A stretch of DNA of 64,000 bases, taken from assembly GCA_025766275.1 (NCBI GenBank), contig JAFKAC010000028.1:682001-746000 (forward strand). The letters are read 5' to 3'. The DNA comes from Lactarius indigo (Eukaryota; Basidiomycota; Agaricomycetes; Russulales; Russulaceae). The translations under genes were made by a program, and so were the position numbers. Of this stretch, positions 12,750 to 25,398 are shown piece by piece (the stretch's first letter is position 1; every line of letters starts with the position of its first letter). The notes below the pieces were generated by a model. It was not told the DNA's origin. It did no database searches and saw nothing but the letters and a program-made list of their open reading frames with translations.

Positions 12750-13249
12750 TCATTTACGCTTCGGTTGGGGGGTCGAGGCGGAGCGTCGAGGCGACGGCGG
12801 TATGCTCGGCGTCGAACTCGAAGGTGCATCCCCGTTGATGATATCCTGAATTGAAGCCTCGAGCGCGTCCACGCGCTGCGACATCTGCACCACTGCGCGC
12901 ACACATGTGATATCAGTAAATCAGCTGAAAGCAGCGAGATGAGTGAGCAACGCACTGCGTTCGACGATTTGCGAGGACATATCGTCGAATTTCGCGTCCA
13001 GCTGCTCGAGCAATGTCTCCACCTGCGAGTGTGGTGAGAAGGGGGGGGTTGGACTAGAGGAATGGTGGGGGAACGCACGAATGCGGTGAGCTCGTGTGGG
13101 CTTGAGATATCAGCAGGGTCGGCGAGCGGCTTTGAGGGCCCCGGAGAGCCCCCCCGTGACGCTATGGGGGTCCTTGAGCCCTGATCCCCTTTGGAAGAGC
13201 CATTTACTGAGGCAACTTTAAGTGGCTGGGCGGAGAGAGGTGATGACAT
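12750..13249 (-). CDS. Heat shock factor-binding protein 1-like (HSBP1) coiled coil
   Basis: Three exons (13249-13079, 13022-12956, 12892-12750) give 126 aa. The centre carries the HSBP1 signature of a short heptad helix: ELTAFVETLLEQLDAKFDDM, then QIVERMVQMSQRVDALE, ending SIQDIING. Known HSBP1 proteins are ~76-90 aa trimeric coiled coils that bind trimeric heat-shock factor and dampen its activity in the nucleus. Here ~50 extra Ser/Pro-rich residues precede the helix and a short basic tail ending in PKRK follows. Both introns are normal GT-AG and fall inside the helix. The ATG at 13249 was chosen because it is the nearest start in frame without an upstream intron. An in-frame upstream ATG at 13339 would add 30 residues of no recognisable type. 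Confidence 0.85.
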
Positions 13250-14093
13250 TGATCTGGTAGTAGGGTCGGCTTGCGTTCCGGTAGTTCCGGGGGCTTTGAA
13301 CAGTACCACCGTGTCCAGGTATATTCTAGCAACTAGCACACCAATATATAGTGCCTAATCCAATGTGTGTACAACGACTTCTGTGTGTCCTTTCAACTAT
13401 ATGCCTCTTGATTAGCTCGGAGTCTCCTGTATGCCTTCTGACTACATGAAACCTGATGCTGGGACAACGTCGAAAAATACCAAGACTAGGAAATGGAGAC
13501 CATGCGTATTGATCTGAAGGTGAGGTCATGGGAGGATGATCGACGATGTGTGGGAGGTGGAAGAGAGAATACTGGAAACCGAGGGGCAGTCTTATGTCCG
13601 TTTCAGTTATTAGTGTGAGTGACGTAGTTACTTCAAGCTGCGACTCGACGATGGTGATCATCGAACTTGCTATCGAACATCATATCCTCGACAAGTCCAC
13701 TAGACCATAAGTGCCGGGTCTGCCCGTTACACCACTTCTAAAGCTTGCAACATTCAATGGCCGTTTCTGCGGGTAACTTCAGATTCTCAGAATCTCTAAG
13801 AGGGTCACATTCCCCGGCCCCATATTGAGGACACGTACGACATATCACGTCGCTTGGCCAGGAGCCTGAGCTTTGTGCTACGCCTCGTGTACTCGATTAC
13901 TGTAGGATTTATCAATTACCCCTCGCGCCTATCGACCATATCCAGGGGCTATCATGGCGCCTATGAGGGTGGCAGTGCGCCAAGTCAACCGTCGAAGAAA
14001 CGTTCTCAGACGTTTTCTCTTCCTTTCTCACAACTCCTCGTATCAAAGTTGACCGCACAACTTCCATACACTGCGACCCTATCATCTTCAATA
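13250..14093. promoter_or_regulatory. Divergent promoter region, HSBP1-like and STAND gene 2
   Basis: This stretch separates two divergently transcribed genes and must hold both promoters. Pyrimidine-rich runs occur shortly before the ATG at 14094, as usual near fungal transcription starts. No clear TATA box or repeat was seen and no ORF here resembles a protein family. Confidence 0.5.
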
Positions 14094-17000
14094 ATGTCCT
14101 CTTCCAACTTCCAGTTGATTCTCGATGCTTTGAATGAGTACGCGAAGGAAACGGGGATAGACCTCGCTAAAAATCCATTCTTCACTGACCTCCAAGGCTC
14201 CAATTCTCCGGACAAGATCCTTGAGTTGATTCAGGACAAAGCGAAGGCTTTTAAAGAATTTCGCGAAGGAAATAGGAAGTTGATCAATTGGCTCAAGCCG
14301 GTGGTGCAAGTCGTTCACTTATTTGCTGGGACTCTTGGTGAGGGAATTAGCTTGGTGAGTTGTCCTCTGTGTGGATGTTTATGCTTTGGTACAACCTTCC
14401 TTTGCACATCAAGCACACCGGACCGGCGGCTGCGGCGAAAGCAATTTTCGCGGGAGTTGATGCCCTCATCATGGTACGTGTATCGCTTGCACTTGCATTT
14501 GGTGATCAAGCCTCGTGACTCGTTATATTAGACAGCCAGCAAGGTCAGTGCGGGCTATGACGCGCTCGTCGATCTCTTCGAATGCGTCGGAAATTTCCTC
14601 AAGCGCCTCCGTATTTATGAAGGGATCACGCCCACCCCTACGATGACGGATGTGATTGTAAAGATAATGGTTGAAATACTCTCCGTTCTGGCCTTGGCGA
14701 CGAAGAATATCAAGCAAGGGCGTTTCAGTAAGCACCTCGTATCCTATCGAGTAACATGTGAGCGAATGTGTCGCAGTAACGTTCGCAAAGAAGCTGTTGG
14801 GGGAGAGCGAGATTGAGGCGGTGCTCCAGAGGTTGGACCGACTCACTCAGGAGGAGGCCCGCGTGACCGTGGCACAGACCCTAGAGGTAGTCCATGGTCT
14901 TATGAACACAGTAAAGGTGGTGATGGACGGTGCGCAAGCGCTCCTGTGTCATTTCTTGGTCATTTTACTGACGTCGGAGTAGACGGAAAGGCGTCGACGG
15001 AAAACATCCGACAGGCTCTGAGTACGTTTGGCCCGAGTCATAGTGCATTATGTTCGACTAACCGAGGACGTAAGTCACGATGCAGGGGATGTCGAACGAC
15101 ATTAACAGGATGAGACGTTTGTGGTCCACTGGTTTTCTTAGCCGTCGTGTCTAAGACTATCTCACAGGCGACCAGCTGCGGGAGAAGATTCGACATTGGC
15201 TCTCTCCTCCTGATCCGTCTATAAACCACAACGTTTCGTGCGAAGCTCTACATGCAGGAACTGCGGCATGGTTTCTTCAAGGCAAGGTCTTCGCCGAGTG
15301 GAAAAGGAATGGTTGCCTCATGTGGATTCACGGAAAGCGTAAGCATTTCTCGGGCGTTCCCTCATTCGTGCGCTTATGATTTCCTTCTTCCCAGTGGGCT
15401 CTGGGAAGAGCGTCCTTCTGTACGAAATACCTCAGTTTTTCGGCTAACAGTTACTTATATGTTCACCTAGGTCTGCAATCATTGAGGACGTCGAGGACCT
15501 TCGCGCTGCTGGGTTGGCCTGTGTTGCCTACTACTATTTCGACTTCAGGGACTTAAAAAAGCAGAATCGCCATGGGCTTCTATCTTCACTCCTGGAGCAG
15601 CTTTGCGCACAATCCAGCGCGTGCTACGATATCCTCTCTCACTTGTATTCGGCGCACGCTGCTGGTTCACGAAAAGCCAATGATGCAAGACTTACACAAT
15701 GTCTCAAAGACGTACTCGAATCCCCAGCACAGCCTACAACTTACATCATCGTAGACGCCCTTGATGAGTGCCCCAACTTCTCTGGGGTGCCCACTCCGCG
15801 TGAAAAAGTCTTGGAATTCCTGGCAGAGCTTGTTGCTCTTCGACTCCCAAACCTGCGTATCTGTGTAACTAGTCGTCCCGAGATCGACATCCGGACAGTT
15901 CTCCAACCTCTGGCGTCTGTGCAGATGTCCCTTCATGACGAAAGTGGGCAACAGAAGGACCTCATTGATTACGTCAGCAACATCGTCCATACGGACCGAA
16001 GGATGCGGAGATGGAGAGATTGGGAAAAACGACTTGTTGTTGATACACTCACACGGAAAGCGGATGGAATGTAGGCAACTTTCAATTGGCGCAGACCCCT
16101 TTCTTACTCGAGTGCATAGGTTTCGGTGGGTTGTTTGTCAGCTGGAGATCTTGCGTCGCAGCATCATCCCATCAAGCATTCGGTCAGCTTTGGACGAAAT
16201 GCCAAGTAGCCTGGACGCAACGTACAAACACATGCTACTCGGGATCGATGAGGAGAAACGAGAATATGCTCACCGTATCTTTCAATGTCTCGCGGTGTCC
16301 GTTCGGCCCCTTTCTGTTCAGGAACTGGCAGAAGTTCTCGCTGTTCGGTTCGACGCGGGTGTGACCAACTTCAACGTGGGTTGGCGTTCCGAAGATGGAG
16401 AAGAAGTCGTACAATCTGCGTGCACCAGCCTGGTCTCTGTTGTCAACGTCGGCGGATATCGAATCGTGCAGTTTTCCCATTTTTCGGTCAAAGAGTACTT
16501 GACCTCGGATCGCCTCGCCACCTTGGGAAACGGTCTTTCCCGCTACCACATTATTCCCGCCCCTGCGCATACGATTCTCGCCAAAATATGCCTCAGTTTC
16601 CTGCTCAAGCTGGACGACCACATTGACAAAAAGTCTATACAAGGCCGTCCGCTCGCTCTCTATGCTGCTCGGCATTGGGTGGATCACGCCCAATTTGAAG
16701 GCGTGTCATCGCAAATTCAAGATCTAATGGAACGTCTCTTCGATCCAGACAAGCCGCATTTTTCCGCGTGGGTCTGGATGTATGATATTGACCATCATTG
16801 GGGGGAACACATGTCTACTGAACACCCGACGCGGCCTAAAGCGGGCCCCTTGTATTATGCGGCACTGTGCGGTTTCTATCGTCTCGCGGAGCACCTCATA
16901 CTCACTCACTCGTCGGACGTGGACGCGAGGGGAGGCTATTACATAACTCCATTGCATGCCGCATTAGGCAAGGGGTATCTGGAGGTCACGCAATTGCTTC

Positions 17001-19285
17001 TGCAACACGGTGCTAGCGTGGATGTCCAGGACAACGACGGATCAAGTCCGTTGGTCAGGGCCGCCCGAGGTGGAAAGCTCGACATCGTACGGCTATTACT
17101 GGAGCGCGACGCGGATGTCAACTCCCAGACGGGGAAACTCGAAACACCATTGCATGCCGCTTCGGGCGAGGGCGAGGTCGAAATCTGCGGTCTACTCCTC
17201 GACCGCGGTGCAGATATAAATTGCCGCGACACCCAGGGCTGGACTCCTTTGCACTTTGCGTCGCGATTTGGTCACCACGCTGTCGTCGAGCTGTTGCTCG
17301 ACCGCGGCGCAGGCATGAATCTCCAAAAAGAAGACCTTTGGACACCCCTACATCTGGCAGCGGCAAACGAAAGGCTCGAGGTCGCAATGTTACTCATTCA
17401 ACGTGGTGCAGACGTCGAAATACGCACGGAGGGTCGAGAAACGGTGCTGGACCGGGCTGTCGGTGCCGGAAGTCTCGAGATCGTGCGCCTCCTGATCAAT
17501 CACGGCGCAAATTTGGACTCCGGCAGCAACACTAAAGGCAACACGCTTCTGCACACGGCGGCATTAAACGGGTCTACAGAAATCGCACGACTGTTACTCG
17601 ACGCTGGCGTGGACGTCGACCCACCGAACAAGAAATCCAGAACGCCATTGGCGCTGGCATCGGGCAACGGAAGACTCGAGGTTGCACGCCTCCTGATCGA
17701 GCGCGGCGCAGATCCAAATTCGAGGGACAATCAGCACTGGACTCCATTGCACTGCGCGTCACGACATGGGCACCACGATCTCGTGTGGCTGTTCCTCGAC
17801 CTTCGCATAGACCCAAACGTACGGAAAGACGACGGTTGGACTCCGTTGCATCTTGCATCCGCCAATGGAGCGCTCGAGGTCGTACAGGTACTAATCCAAG
17901 GTGGCGCAGATGTGAACGTCAAAAGCGACAACCAAGAAACGCCGTTGGACAGAGTAGTCCGCACCGGGAACCTCGACATCACGCGCTTTCTAATCAGACA
18001 CGGCGCGGTTGTACATCGCCGCGATAGCAAAGGCCTGACCCCATTACACATAGCGGCGCGAGACGGATACGCTGACTTGGTGCACTTGTTACTCAACTCC
18101 GGCGCGGAGGTCGACGCACGGTGCAAGGGCCACAAGACACCATTGGCTCTGGCCTCAAGTGGTGGAATGCTCGAAGCTGCGCGCGCCTTAATCGAGCGTA
18201 GAGCAGATCTCAACTCCCGAGACAGCCAAACCTGGACTCCGTTACACCTGGCATCCCGATACGGACACCTCGATCTCGTGCAGTTGTTCCTTTCCAGTGG
18301 CGCAAATGTGGACGCACGGAAGGAAGACCTGTGGACTTCGCTGCACATCGCGTCGGCCAACGGGCACTGCGAGGTCGCACGTCTGCTCGTCGAACGCGGT
18401 GCCGATGTCGATGCCAGGACCAACTGGCGGGAGACACCGTTGGACCGGACCGCCCGGAGCGGGAAACTCGACGCCGCGCGCTTATTGATCGACCTCGGAG
18501 CCAACGTGAACGCCCAAGACATCAAAGGCTGTACTCCATTACACGCAGCATCGCGACACGGACACCTAGATGTTGTTGCGATGTTACTCCAACGGGGCGC
18601 GAATGCCAACTCCCGAAATAAGAAACACCAAACCCCAGCGGATCAGGCGGCGGAAAACGGAAAGGCTGAGGTTGCCAGCTTCCTGGCCGGGTTTACGGGA
18701 GACGCGAATGTCGTTCACTTGACCATGTTAGACGCGCCATCACAGAACACGCTTGGTGGAAGTGAGGAAGATAACAAAAGCCCCGACCGCCACGAGGACA
18801 AGGACACGCTGCACGCAGCCACCGAGGAAGGAAATATTGAGGTCGTGCGGTCGTTGCTCGGTAGCGGAGTGCTAGATATTAACTCACGGGACCCAAGGCA
18901 TCATAAGACGGCATTGGACATAGCGTCGACCACGGGGAAGCTCGAGATTGTGCAGTTGTTGATCACGAACGGCGCGGAGGTGGACTGTCGAAACAAAACT
19001 GGCTGGACCCCACTACACAGAGCATCTCGATTTGGACACCTCGACACCGTGCGCTTGCTACTGGACCACGGCGCAGATGTCAACGCAAGGAAGCAGGACC
19101 ACTGGACGCCGTTACATCTCTCGTCACGGAATGGGCACCTCGAAATCGTCCGACTGCTGCTCGAACGCGGCGCAGACGTCCACGCACGGAATGACGAAGG
19201 CAGAACCTCGTTACAAGCGGCATCGGGAAAGGGGTACAAGACGGTTGTACGATTACTGTCAGAGCATGGCGCCGGCAGTGCATAG
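14094..19285 (+). CDS. Goodbye-NACHT-ankyrin STAND protein (fungal NLR), intact copy 2
   Basis: Exons: 14094-14354, 14414-14473, 14532-14727, 14777-14929, 14983-15021, 15075-15116, 15168-15338, 15395-15419, 15471-16070, 16120-19285. Phases close to give 1570 aa. Internal exons of 196, 153, 39, 42, 171, 25 and 600 nt are identical in length to those of copy 1, so the genes share one ancestor. The order is Goodbye domain (~1-250), NACHT with Walker A GKLGSGKS (~307-314) and Walker B IIVDALDE (~405-415), winged-helix-like segment, then about 24 ankyrin repeats (~757-1570) interrupted by an acidic linker after repeat 19. Leu replaces the usual Pro just before GSGKS; the Lys and Ser are intact. 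The ankyrin array is longer than in copy 1 because of a higher-order duplication (see 17144-18631). Recognition ligand unknown. Confidence 0.92.
17144..18631 (+). repeat. Three tandem 5-ankyrin super-units (~495 bp each)
   Basis: Within the ankyrin array the repeats fall into blocks of five with position-specific signatures: type 1 ends NSRDxQxW, type 2 carries ASRxGHxxLV, type 3 ASANGxxEV, type 4 TPLDR with RLLI, type 5 TPLHxAAxxG. Block boundaries are at 17144, 17642, 18137 and 18632. That gives 498, 495 and 495 bp; the extra codon in the first lies in its fourth repeat. The exact 495 bp spacing and shared signatures indicate duplication of whole five-repeat blocks by unequal exchange, not single-repeat slippage. 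Confidence 0.85.
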
Positions 19286-19959
19286 ACGTTAAGGAAGGGT
19301 AGTATAGGTACGCCACCTTGCCTGGTCTGTCCGTCTGATTCTGATGGCATTACTGGCCAAACAATTGTGCAGGCTGGTAATCGCTATGACAATTTTTGCT
19401 ACGGGATCGAAAGTGTTGAGATACCATGCGCTCACGCGCGCAACGGTTCGGGAATCGACCGCACCTCAGGTGTGGGTACTTGCGCATTCATGTGTTGAAT
19501 GCCCGAGTACGCCGACTTGGATCATATACTAGTACCCGGTGTGTTTAGGGAGAAGAGATGGGATACGAGCAGAAAATCATAACACGATCGTTTGGTTTCT
19601 TAGGATACTGATTGTTATTTTCGGACACCTAGTTCATGCATGTGGTCGATCACTGGCAGTGACAATCCCTGTAGTTACAGTTCGAGTTCTTACGCATTAT
19701 GGTCCTTACGATGTATTTAATTATGCCTTATTCGCACCTAGCACCCCAGTTGTTTATCTTACTCCGGCGTGCCAGATCGCCCTAATTTCTGCGCCGGCTG
19801 CGACAGAAAGTCACAACTTTATCAGATTTTGATATTGGTTTCTACGTCGGTTGAGGAAACAGTGAGTTGATGGGTCCTTACGATACAATGTCAAATACTG
19901 CCATTCTACACTACGAGGCATGGAAAGGGCTTTGGTTCCGAAGAGTTTCGTCAAACCAA
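19286..19959. other. Convergent gap, no gene seen
   Basis: The gap lies between the stop of STAND gene 2 and the stop of the oxalate decarboxylase, which face each other. It should contain both 3' UTRs. Small ORFs here have no recognisable composition or motif. Confidence 0.55.
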
Positions 19960-22148
19960 TCACACGACAAACTGCTTCGTCTTATTCAAGTGTGCAATAG
20001 TATCGTCTGAGAGGCCAAGATGGGCCTTGACGAGCGCAGGAGGCGTCAGTGCGAGCCACTAATGAAATGTCAGCATTGAGATTCGGTCCACGTTTTAGTC
20101 ACGTCACCTGGGTGAGACTAATATCCTGGAAATGATCTGCAACATCGATCTTTAGATGATGTGGCCGAATAGATACTCCGCTACTCACCCGTGTTGGCTA
20201 TCTCAAGGAAGCGAAGGGTCGTGTTGCCCACATTCTCAACGTAATGACCTACGTTAGACAGATTACGCGCGTAAATTTTTTGGAGGTAAGCTGTGCCAAT
20301 CGACGGTCTACTGACCGAAAGTCGCGGGAACGAAACCAATATCACCAGCTTGATAGTCAAACGTGCGTGCATTGGACGACGAAGCGAAAATTGTCACGCG
20401 GCCGTTGCCGCTTCTAAATATACTCTCAGTGGGAAAGTCGCAGGCGGCACAAAGTGCGGCTTACAGATAATAAGTCCATTCGTCTTGTGTCGGGTGCCAC
20501 TGCCAGCACCAGAGATCGTGAGATGATTATATTGACAATTGGACAGGCACGGACACTCACATGCAATTCTCGAATAGCGCCTGGCTCGACTGTGATCTCT
20601 GCAACGGCAATCGTTTTCGAAATTTTGAAAGTCGTCGAATCGACGATCTTGACAGTACCCCCCGGATGTGTGGTCGTCTGTACTTTTGATGATGCAAAGG
20701 AGAAGGGGTTGGGAACCTGTCCCTGAGGGTCCGAAGGCGCTACATCGGTAGATGGCGGTTCTGAAAACGGTTCAGTGATCATAAATAACCAAACCGTGCC
20801 AATAGGGGAACAAGAGGACCTGAAGGGAAAATGTACAGCTCCCGAGAGGGAATGTGGTCAAAGACGGTGATATTAGTCTGAAAACTTTTGGCAATGACTT
20901 CCTTCGGAACATGAGCTAGCCAGTCGGTGATCTGCCAGTTAACATGACGATTAGGGCGCGACTGGCATACAAAAGACGAGCTTACTAGGAAAGTGTCATC
21001 CTCGCTGAAGTTACCGTCTGGGAACACCTAAACGGAGCGTATAAGACAATAACAGTGTCGATCGTTGCCACATACCAGTAAGAACTCAGATCCATCGGTT
21101 GTATTACCTGTAGCCTGCAAGGAGTGAGGTATCCCAGGGGGGAAGTACCACAAATCGCCAGGATTCTAAGGACGCAGGCCAAGACGCAGGTATAAGGACA
21201 ACATAATTGTCGCCGAGTCCAGTAGCTTACGACATTGGCGACGTAATTACGCCCGTCTTGGTCGACGGAAGTTACTTGGGTAGTTCCCTGATTTCAGTGT
21301 CCTCTTGAGTAGGAGATCGTGAAGGGAATCTTTTATTTACCTTGATGACATATGCCCACTAAACTCGGATTAGGTAAACGGACTTTTCCCAGGACCAGGA
21401 CCTTAAGATGCGTACCTCTGCAGACTTATGCCAGTGAAGCTCGCTTCCGGGGAAAGAGGGACAGCATCAGTAGTAGAAAAGAATACAGAAAAGGTCAAAA
21501 AGCTCACCGAATAGCGCCAGGCTCGAGGCGCATGTTCACACCGGCTATACCTTTCAGAAGTTATTAGTACATATGGCCCAATAATGCAAAGGTATTAATC
21601 CCACTTGTTGAAATGGGCATCGAGTTGACTAACGATTCAGTGTTAGGTTGTACTGGACGGGAGTCACTCAGACGACCCACCATTCTGTTGTCTAGCCCAA
21701 CCACCTGTCTGGATACGATTGCTACTCAGGGCAAAGGACCATTTCGCATTTTTTCTAGGCTCCAGCATTCATAATGCGTCTATACAAACGTGAAATAGTG
21801 GAAGTACATACACACTGCCGTGATCCGTAGTAGGGGGTGCAAGGAGGTCCGGGTTCTGCTGCTGAAGTGGCAGGTTCTGAGGTCCAAGAATTGCGCCACC
21901 GAGTCCGCCTCGTATCGGCTGAGCGGAGACATCCGAGTCTGGGGGGAAAATTGGGGAGTTGGGGTCATCACTGGCCGGCACAACAGTCGCGCTCGCGTTG
22001 GGAGCAGTGGAAGATGGGTGTGGGGCACCTGTAAACGACAGTCAGATGCCCGCGGATAGGGCATCACTAGCCCTAGTAGCAAAAAAGGCGCACCAAATGC
22101 CACAGTAACAAGGCAAGCAGAAATGACGATGCTTTTTAAGTAGGACAT
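19960..22148 (-). CDS. Oxalate decarboxylase (bicupin, secreted)
   Basis: The enzyme converts oxalate to formate and CO2 using Mn, controlling acidity and oxalate around decay fungi. Seventeen exons splice to 426 aa: 22148-22094, 22028-21812, 21754-21681, 21628-21605, 21550-21508, 21443-21416, 21358-21341, 21287-21231, 21165-21076, 21027-20986, 20931-20820, 20760-20561, 20499-20465, 20413-20316, 20248-20189, 20136-20108, 20058-19960. Residues 1-19 are a signal peptide ending near AFG. Cupin 1 has metal ligands His141, His143, Glu147 and His186; cupin 2 has His320, His322, Glu327 and His366. SEDDT at 210-214 matches the SENST lid whose Glu acts in catalysis, favouring decarboxylase over oxidase. 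Exons of 24 and 18 nt are needed to keep the cupin core. A TATA box lies upstream. The protein ends KQFVV, normal for the family. Confidence 0.93.
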
Positions 22149-22203
22149 CTGTGACTTGTCGCAGAGCAGAGGATGATTGACCCAGAGCCCTAAAAACTGG
22201 CAT

Positions 22204-22210
22204 CTTTATA
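22204..22210 (-). promoter_or_regulatory. TATA box of the oxalate decarboxylase gene
   Basis: On the minus strand the sequence reads TATAAAG, 62 bases before the ATG at 22148. That spacing fits a start site ~30 bases downstream and a short leader. Strongly induced secreted enzymes of fungi often have such a box. Confidence 0.55.
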
Positions 22211-25200
22211 GCCATCCAAGGAGCAGCGTGAACTCTATTCGCAAGGAAAGGTAAACTATGCGTGTGCCAGTGTGTTGGTACGTGTCATGACTGTAAGCGG
22301 CGGAATCGCACTCCAAGTCGTGCTCTGTGCTTAGATGCGGCGGATCGCGCGAAATTATTGGAACCGATGCTGTTGACATCCATGCAATATCCAACGGCCC
22401 GGACGGCACATGCAACTGTAGATGCAACTCCCGATCCCTACTCTTGCACCGATATATAGATTCGAGGGATGAGGGAATCAAATTGACTTGAATGGGAGGA
22501 AAAGTCATCCCAAACCGGTCTTTGCACACCAGAAAAATGGTGCCCCACGTCTGGTTAATCACTGTTCATTTCTGCCAGCAAATCTTGCTCACCCGTGTCA
22601 TGAGATCGCGCTGTATCGTGACTGGAATTTGACCCAAGTTTCGACCAGAGAGTAGAACGCGTCTAGCAGAAACGTAAAAATAGAACCGGCCCGCATGAGG
22701 ACATGTGTAAATGGCACAAGCGGGACTCTGACGGAAAGTCATGGTGCTGAGAAAGCACTGAAACGGTCACTGAAATGACCAATATGCAAGAGTGTTCTGT
22801 GGAAAAAGTAATCGGGTTCTCGTCTGATTTCAATGGCGCCGAGGGTGGAGCCAACTTGTGACTTGAAACGTTGCTTCTTCCAACTCCGAGTCCGTCCGAC
22901 GCATTTCATCTTTCGTGAACTGGAGAATCTCTCGATGTCACTCGCAATCAGTTCAACGAGCACACCAGCACCAGCACATGAGTTCTGGCACTAGGTATGG
23001 TTTGCTCGAGTAAGTTACTCTAAGTGCGGGCCCGGACCCTCTAAGCTAATCGCTTCTAGGTACACTCACCTAGAGTTCAGTAGGTGTCAGGCTTCTAGTT
23101 AGATAAAAAATTAGGACATCAGATCATGGATGTTAGTAAGGTTCCATTTTGCTGATGTCACTCAACGATGCAGCGCGGCACTTGGCCGTATTCCAAGACT
23201 CGAAGGCGCAATGGGGAGACTCGTGTCATTATTGTTATTGTGAACGGCAATATGGTGTGACGTCAGTCTTTGGTGTTCGCTGCCGGCGGCAGCGGGAGGT
23301 GACACAAAATTAGGGCATCTGTCAGGGCTATCAAGGTGGGTCATACATGATCGTCTGACCCAGAGCGAGGGTCAACAGCATCATGATGAATCCGGGAATC
23401 CCAGTCGTCCGGTCCAGGGCCCTGTCCACATAACATCTCAATCAGGAACGAAATATTGACATTCGGACCACATATTTAAAATTTGTCGGGTACACGTTAC
23501 TGAATAAAAGCGCAGACCCCCAAAATGAAACAATTCGCACTCCATGGCAAAAAAATTATCGAAGTAGTGCTCTCGGGCGTAGTCGCCTAAAAATATTTCG
23601 TCGAATAACTCCTGTCGTTATCCGTGCCTGGAGTACCCATATGAGAAATACCGGCATCCCTCCATCCACCACGTTCCGCTAAGTAACACACACACCGGAG
23701 TAACATTGATCCATCCTCACGGCCAACCTAAGCATCTGACCCACCAGGCAATCGGGTGCAGGGGCACAAAGCTGAACCGCTATCTCGTGAGCACTTTGAA
23801 CGTGATTAGGGTATGACGTAAAGCGAATTTCTGGAGTTTTTCTGTACTGTAGATGAGATTGGTATATGGCAGCCGAGAATGTCAAGATCGTGCTAAAACT
23901 AGGAGCAAGCGCAAGTCATTCCATGAGGCTCCAGCCTAGGTTCAAATAGGAATACGATTCTCCATCGCCAATGGGACGACGCAGACATTGACGTTCGTGA
24001 ATTGGATCGAAAACGAGAGAACCTTTCTCAGGATGACGTACAGTAGACGCAGCAAGGACAGATGCGGTGTGTCAGAGAAAGATCCCATGGCTTCCAGAAT
24101 AAAATGAAAAGTGGGAATGCGGAGACATTGTTTTCGTGCAGGAATTCGCACAAGAGAAAAGAAGATACAGTTTAGACATGAGAAAGTTCTCATGCAGTGT
24201 ACGTTATGCCACGCAATGCGACTGCCGAGCGATCGTCGTCGTCTGAAACCCCCTGTTAGAATTCGGCACTGTTTGTGAAGTCAAGAGGTGTCAGTACTGT
24301 AACAGACGTGACTATACATGATCATGCGCACATTTCGCCTTTCAGAACCAGTCGTAATCAGGAAGGCGGCAAAGGCGCGGCACGCACTCTCAGGCTTGGG
24401 CTATATGGAAATACCCGTCAAGTCGCTGTGGACACCTCATCCACTTTCCCCATAGTTCGGGCTGGCCTCCTTACTGTAGCCCTTAGGTGTGTCCGACTTT
24501 TTTCTTTTTTATATATATAAAAAAACAGCACACAGGTGGGTTCGAGATTGGAAAACTGGGGGCACCACCTTACCTGCTGCACTGGCGGCCTTGCTGGCGG
24601 CTTTAGAGTTACTGGTCTTTCTAGGAAGTAGTGGCGGCCCGGAGCTATGTAGCTTGCACTGTCTTTGAGGGTCGCTGCTTACTCTCCGTTTTAGGTTCGG
24701 TGTGGCGTCGGGATTGGCGCGTGATACGGGGAAACAACCAAGGAAACAACTGCTTGCGGCGTAGTACCAGTTCTTGTGCACAGCGATAGGTGGTTGGAGG
24801 AAAATATTTAAGCTTGTAAATTGCAGAGAAACTGGGCGCGAAGTGTTTCTCGACCGGGGATGAGGAGTTTGCGTTTTCGAGGCGAGGTTGCAACTGGTGG
24901 GTGGAGCGGGTTGATGAAGGTCGGAAAACACGGGAACTCATCGAGGCCTCATCGCCGATCCCTTGGAAATTACTGGGTGTGGCGAGCGGGAGAAATAAGA
25001 GTCTCCCGATTCAAGGAATTTGTCAAGAACGGGGTGGACGGGCCGGATGACAGCACTGAAAAGAGGAATGAGCACGTGCCGCCTCATTCGTTCATCAAAA
25101 TGCTACTTAGTACGCGGACTCTATGCCGCCGCTCTTGGCTGCCCTTCCGAGTTGTCGTTCCAACAGAGACCCGCCATATTGCCAGTGTGACAACCATCAG

Positions 25201-25398
25201 CCCGTGCCAGTACAAGACAGGGGCACCCTAGATGCAATCACTCCACTTCTTGTTTCAACTTTCACACAGAATGAGTACAGGATGTCATCATAATCGCCTG
25301 CAGCGCGTGGGCTGACAGGCGTCTAAATTGGCGTATCTTTGAGCCTCTTCACTCGCGATCATCCCGTTTTCTCTCCCCGCGCTTATCAATCTATCAGT
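22211..25398. other. 3.2 kb without a supportable gene
   Basis: The left edge holds the upstream region of the oxalate decarboxylase. ORFs on both strands, the longest being 140 codons at 24509-24931 (minus), lack family motifs, and no set of exons with good splice sites could be joined into a recognisable protein. The AT-rich run at 24499-24527 is low complexity. The region may hold decayed sequence, but I could not identify any source element. Confidence 0.5.

Noticed and set aside
24780..24860. Resemblance to POP5 on the minus strand (KYFPPTTYRC against KYFSPTTHLC)
   Set aside because: Only ten residues match, flanking residues do not continue the family, and no splice model supports a POP5 copy.
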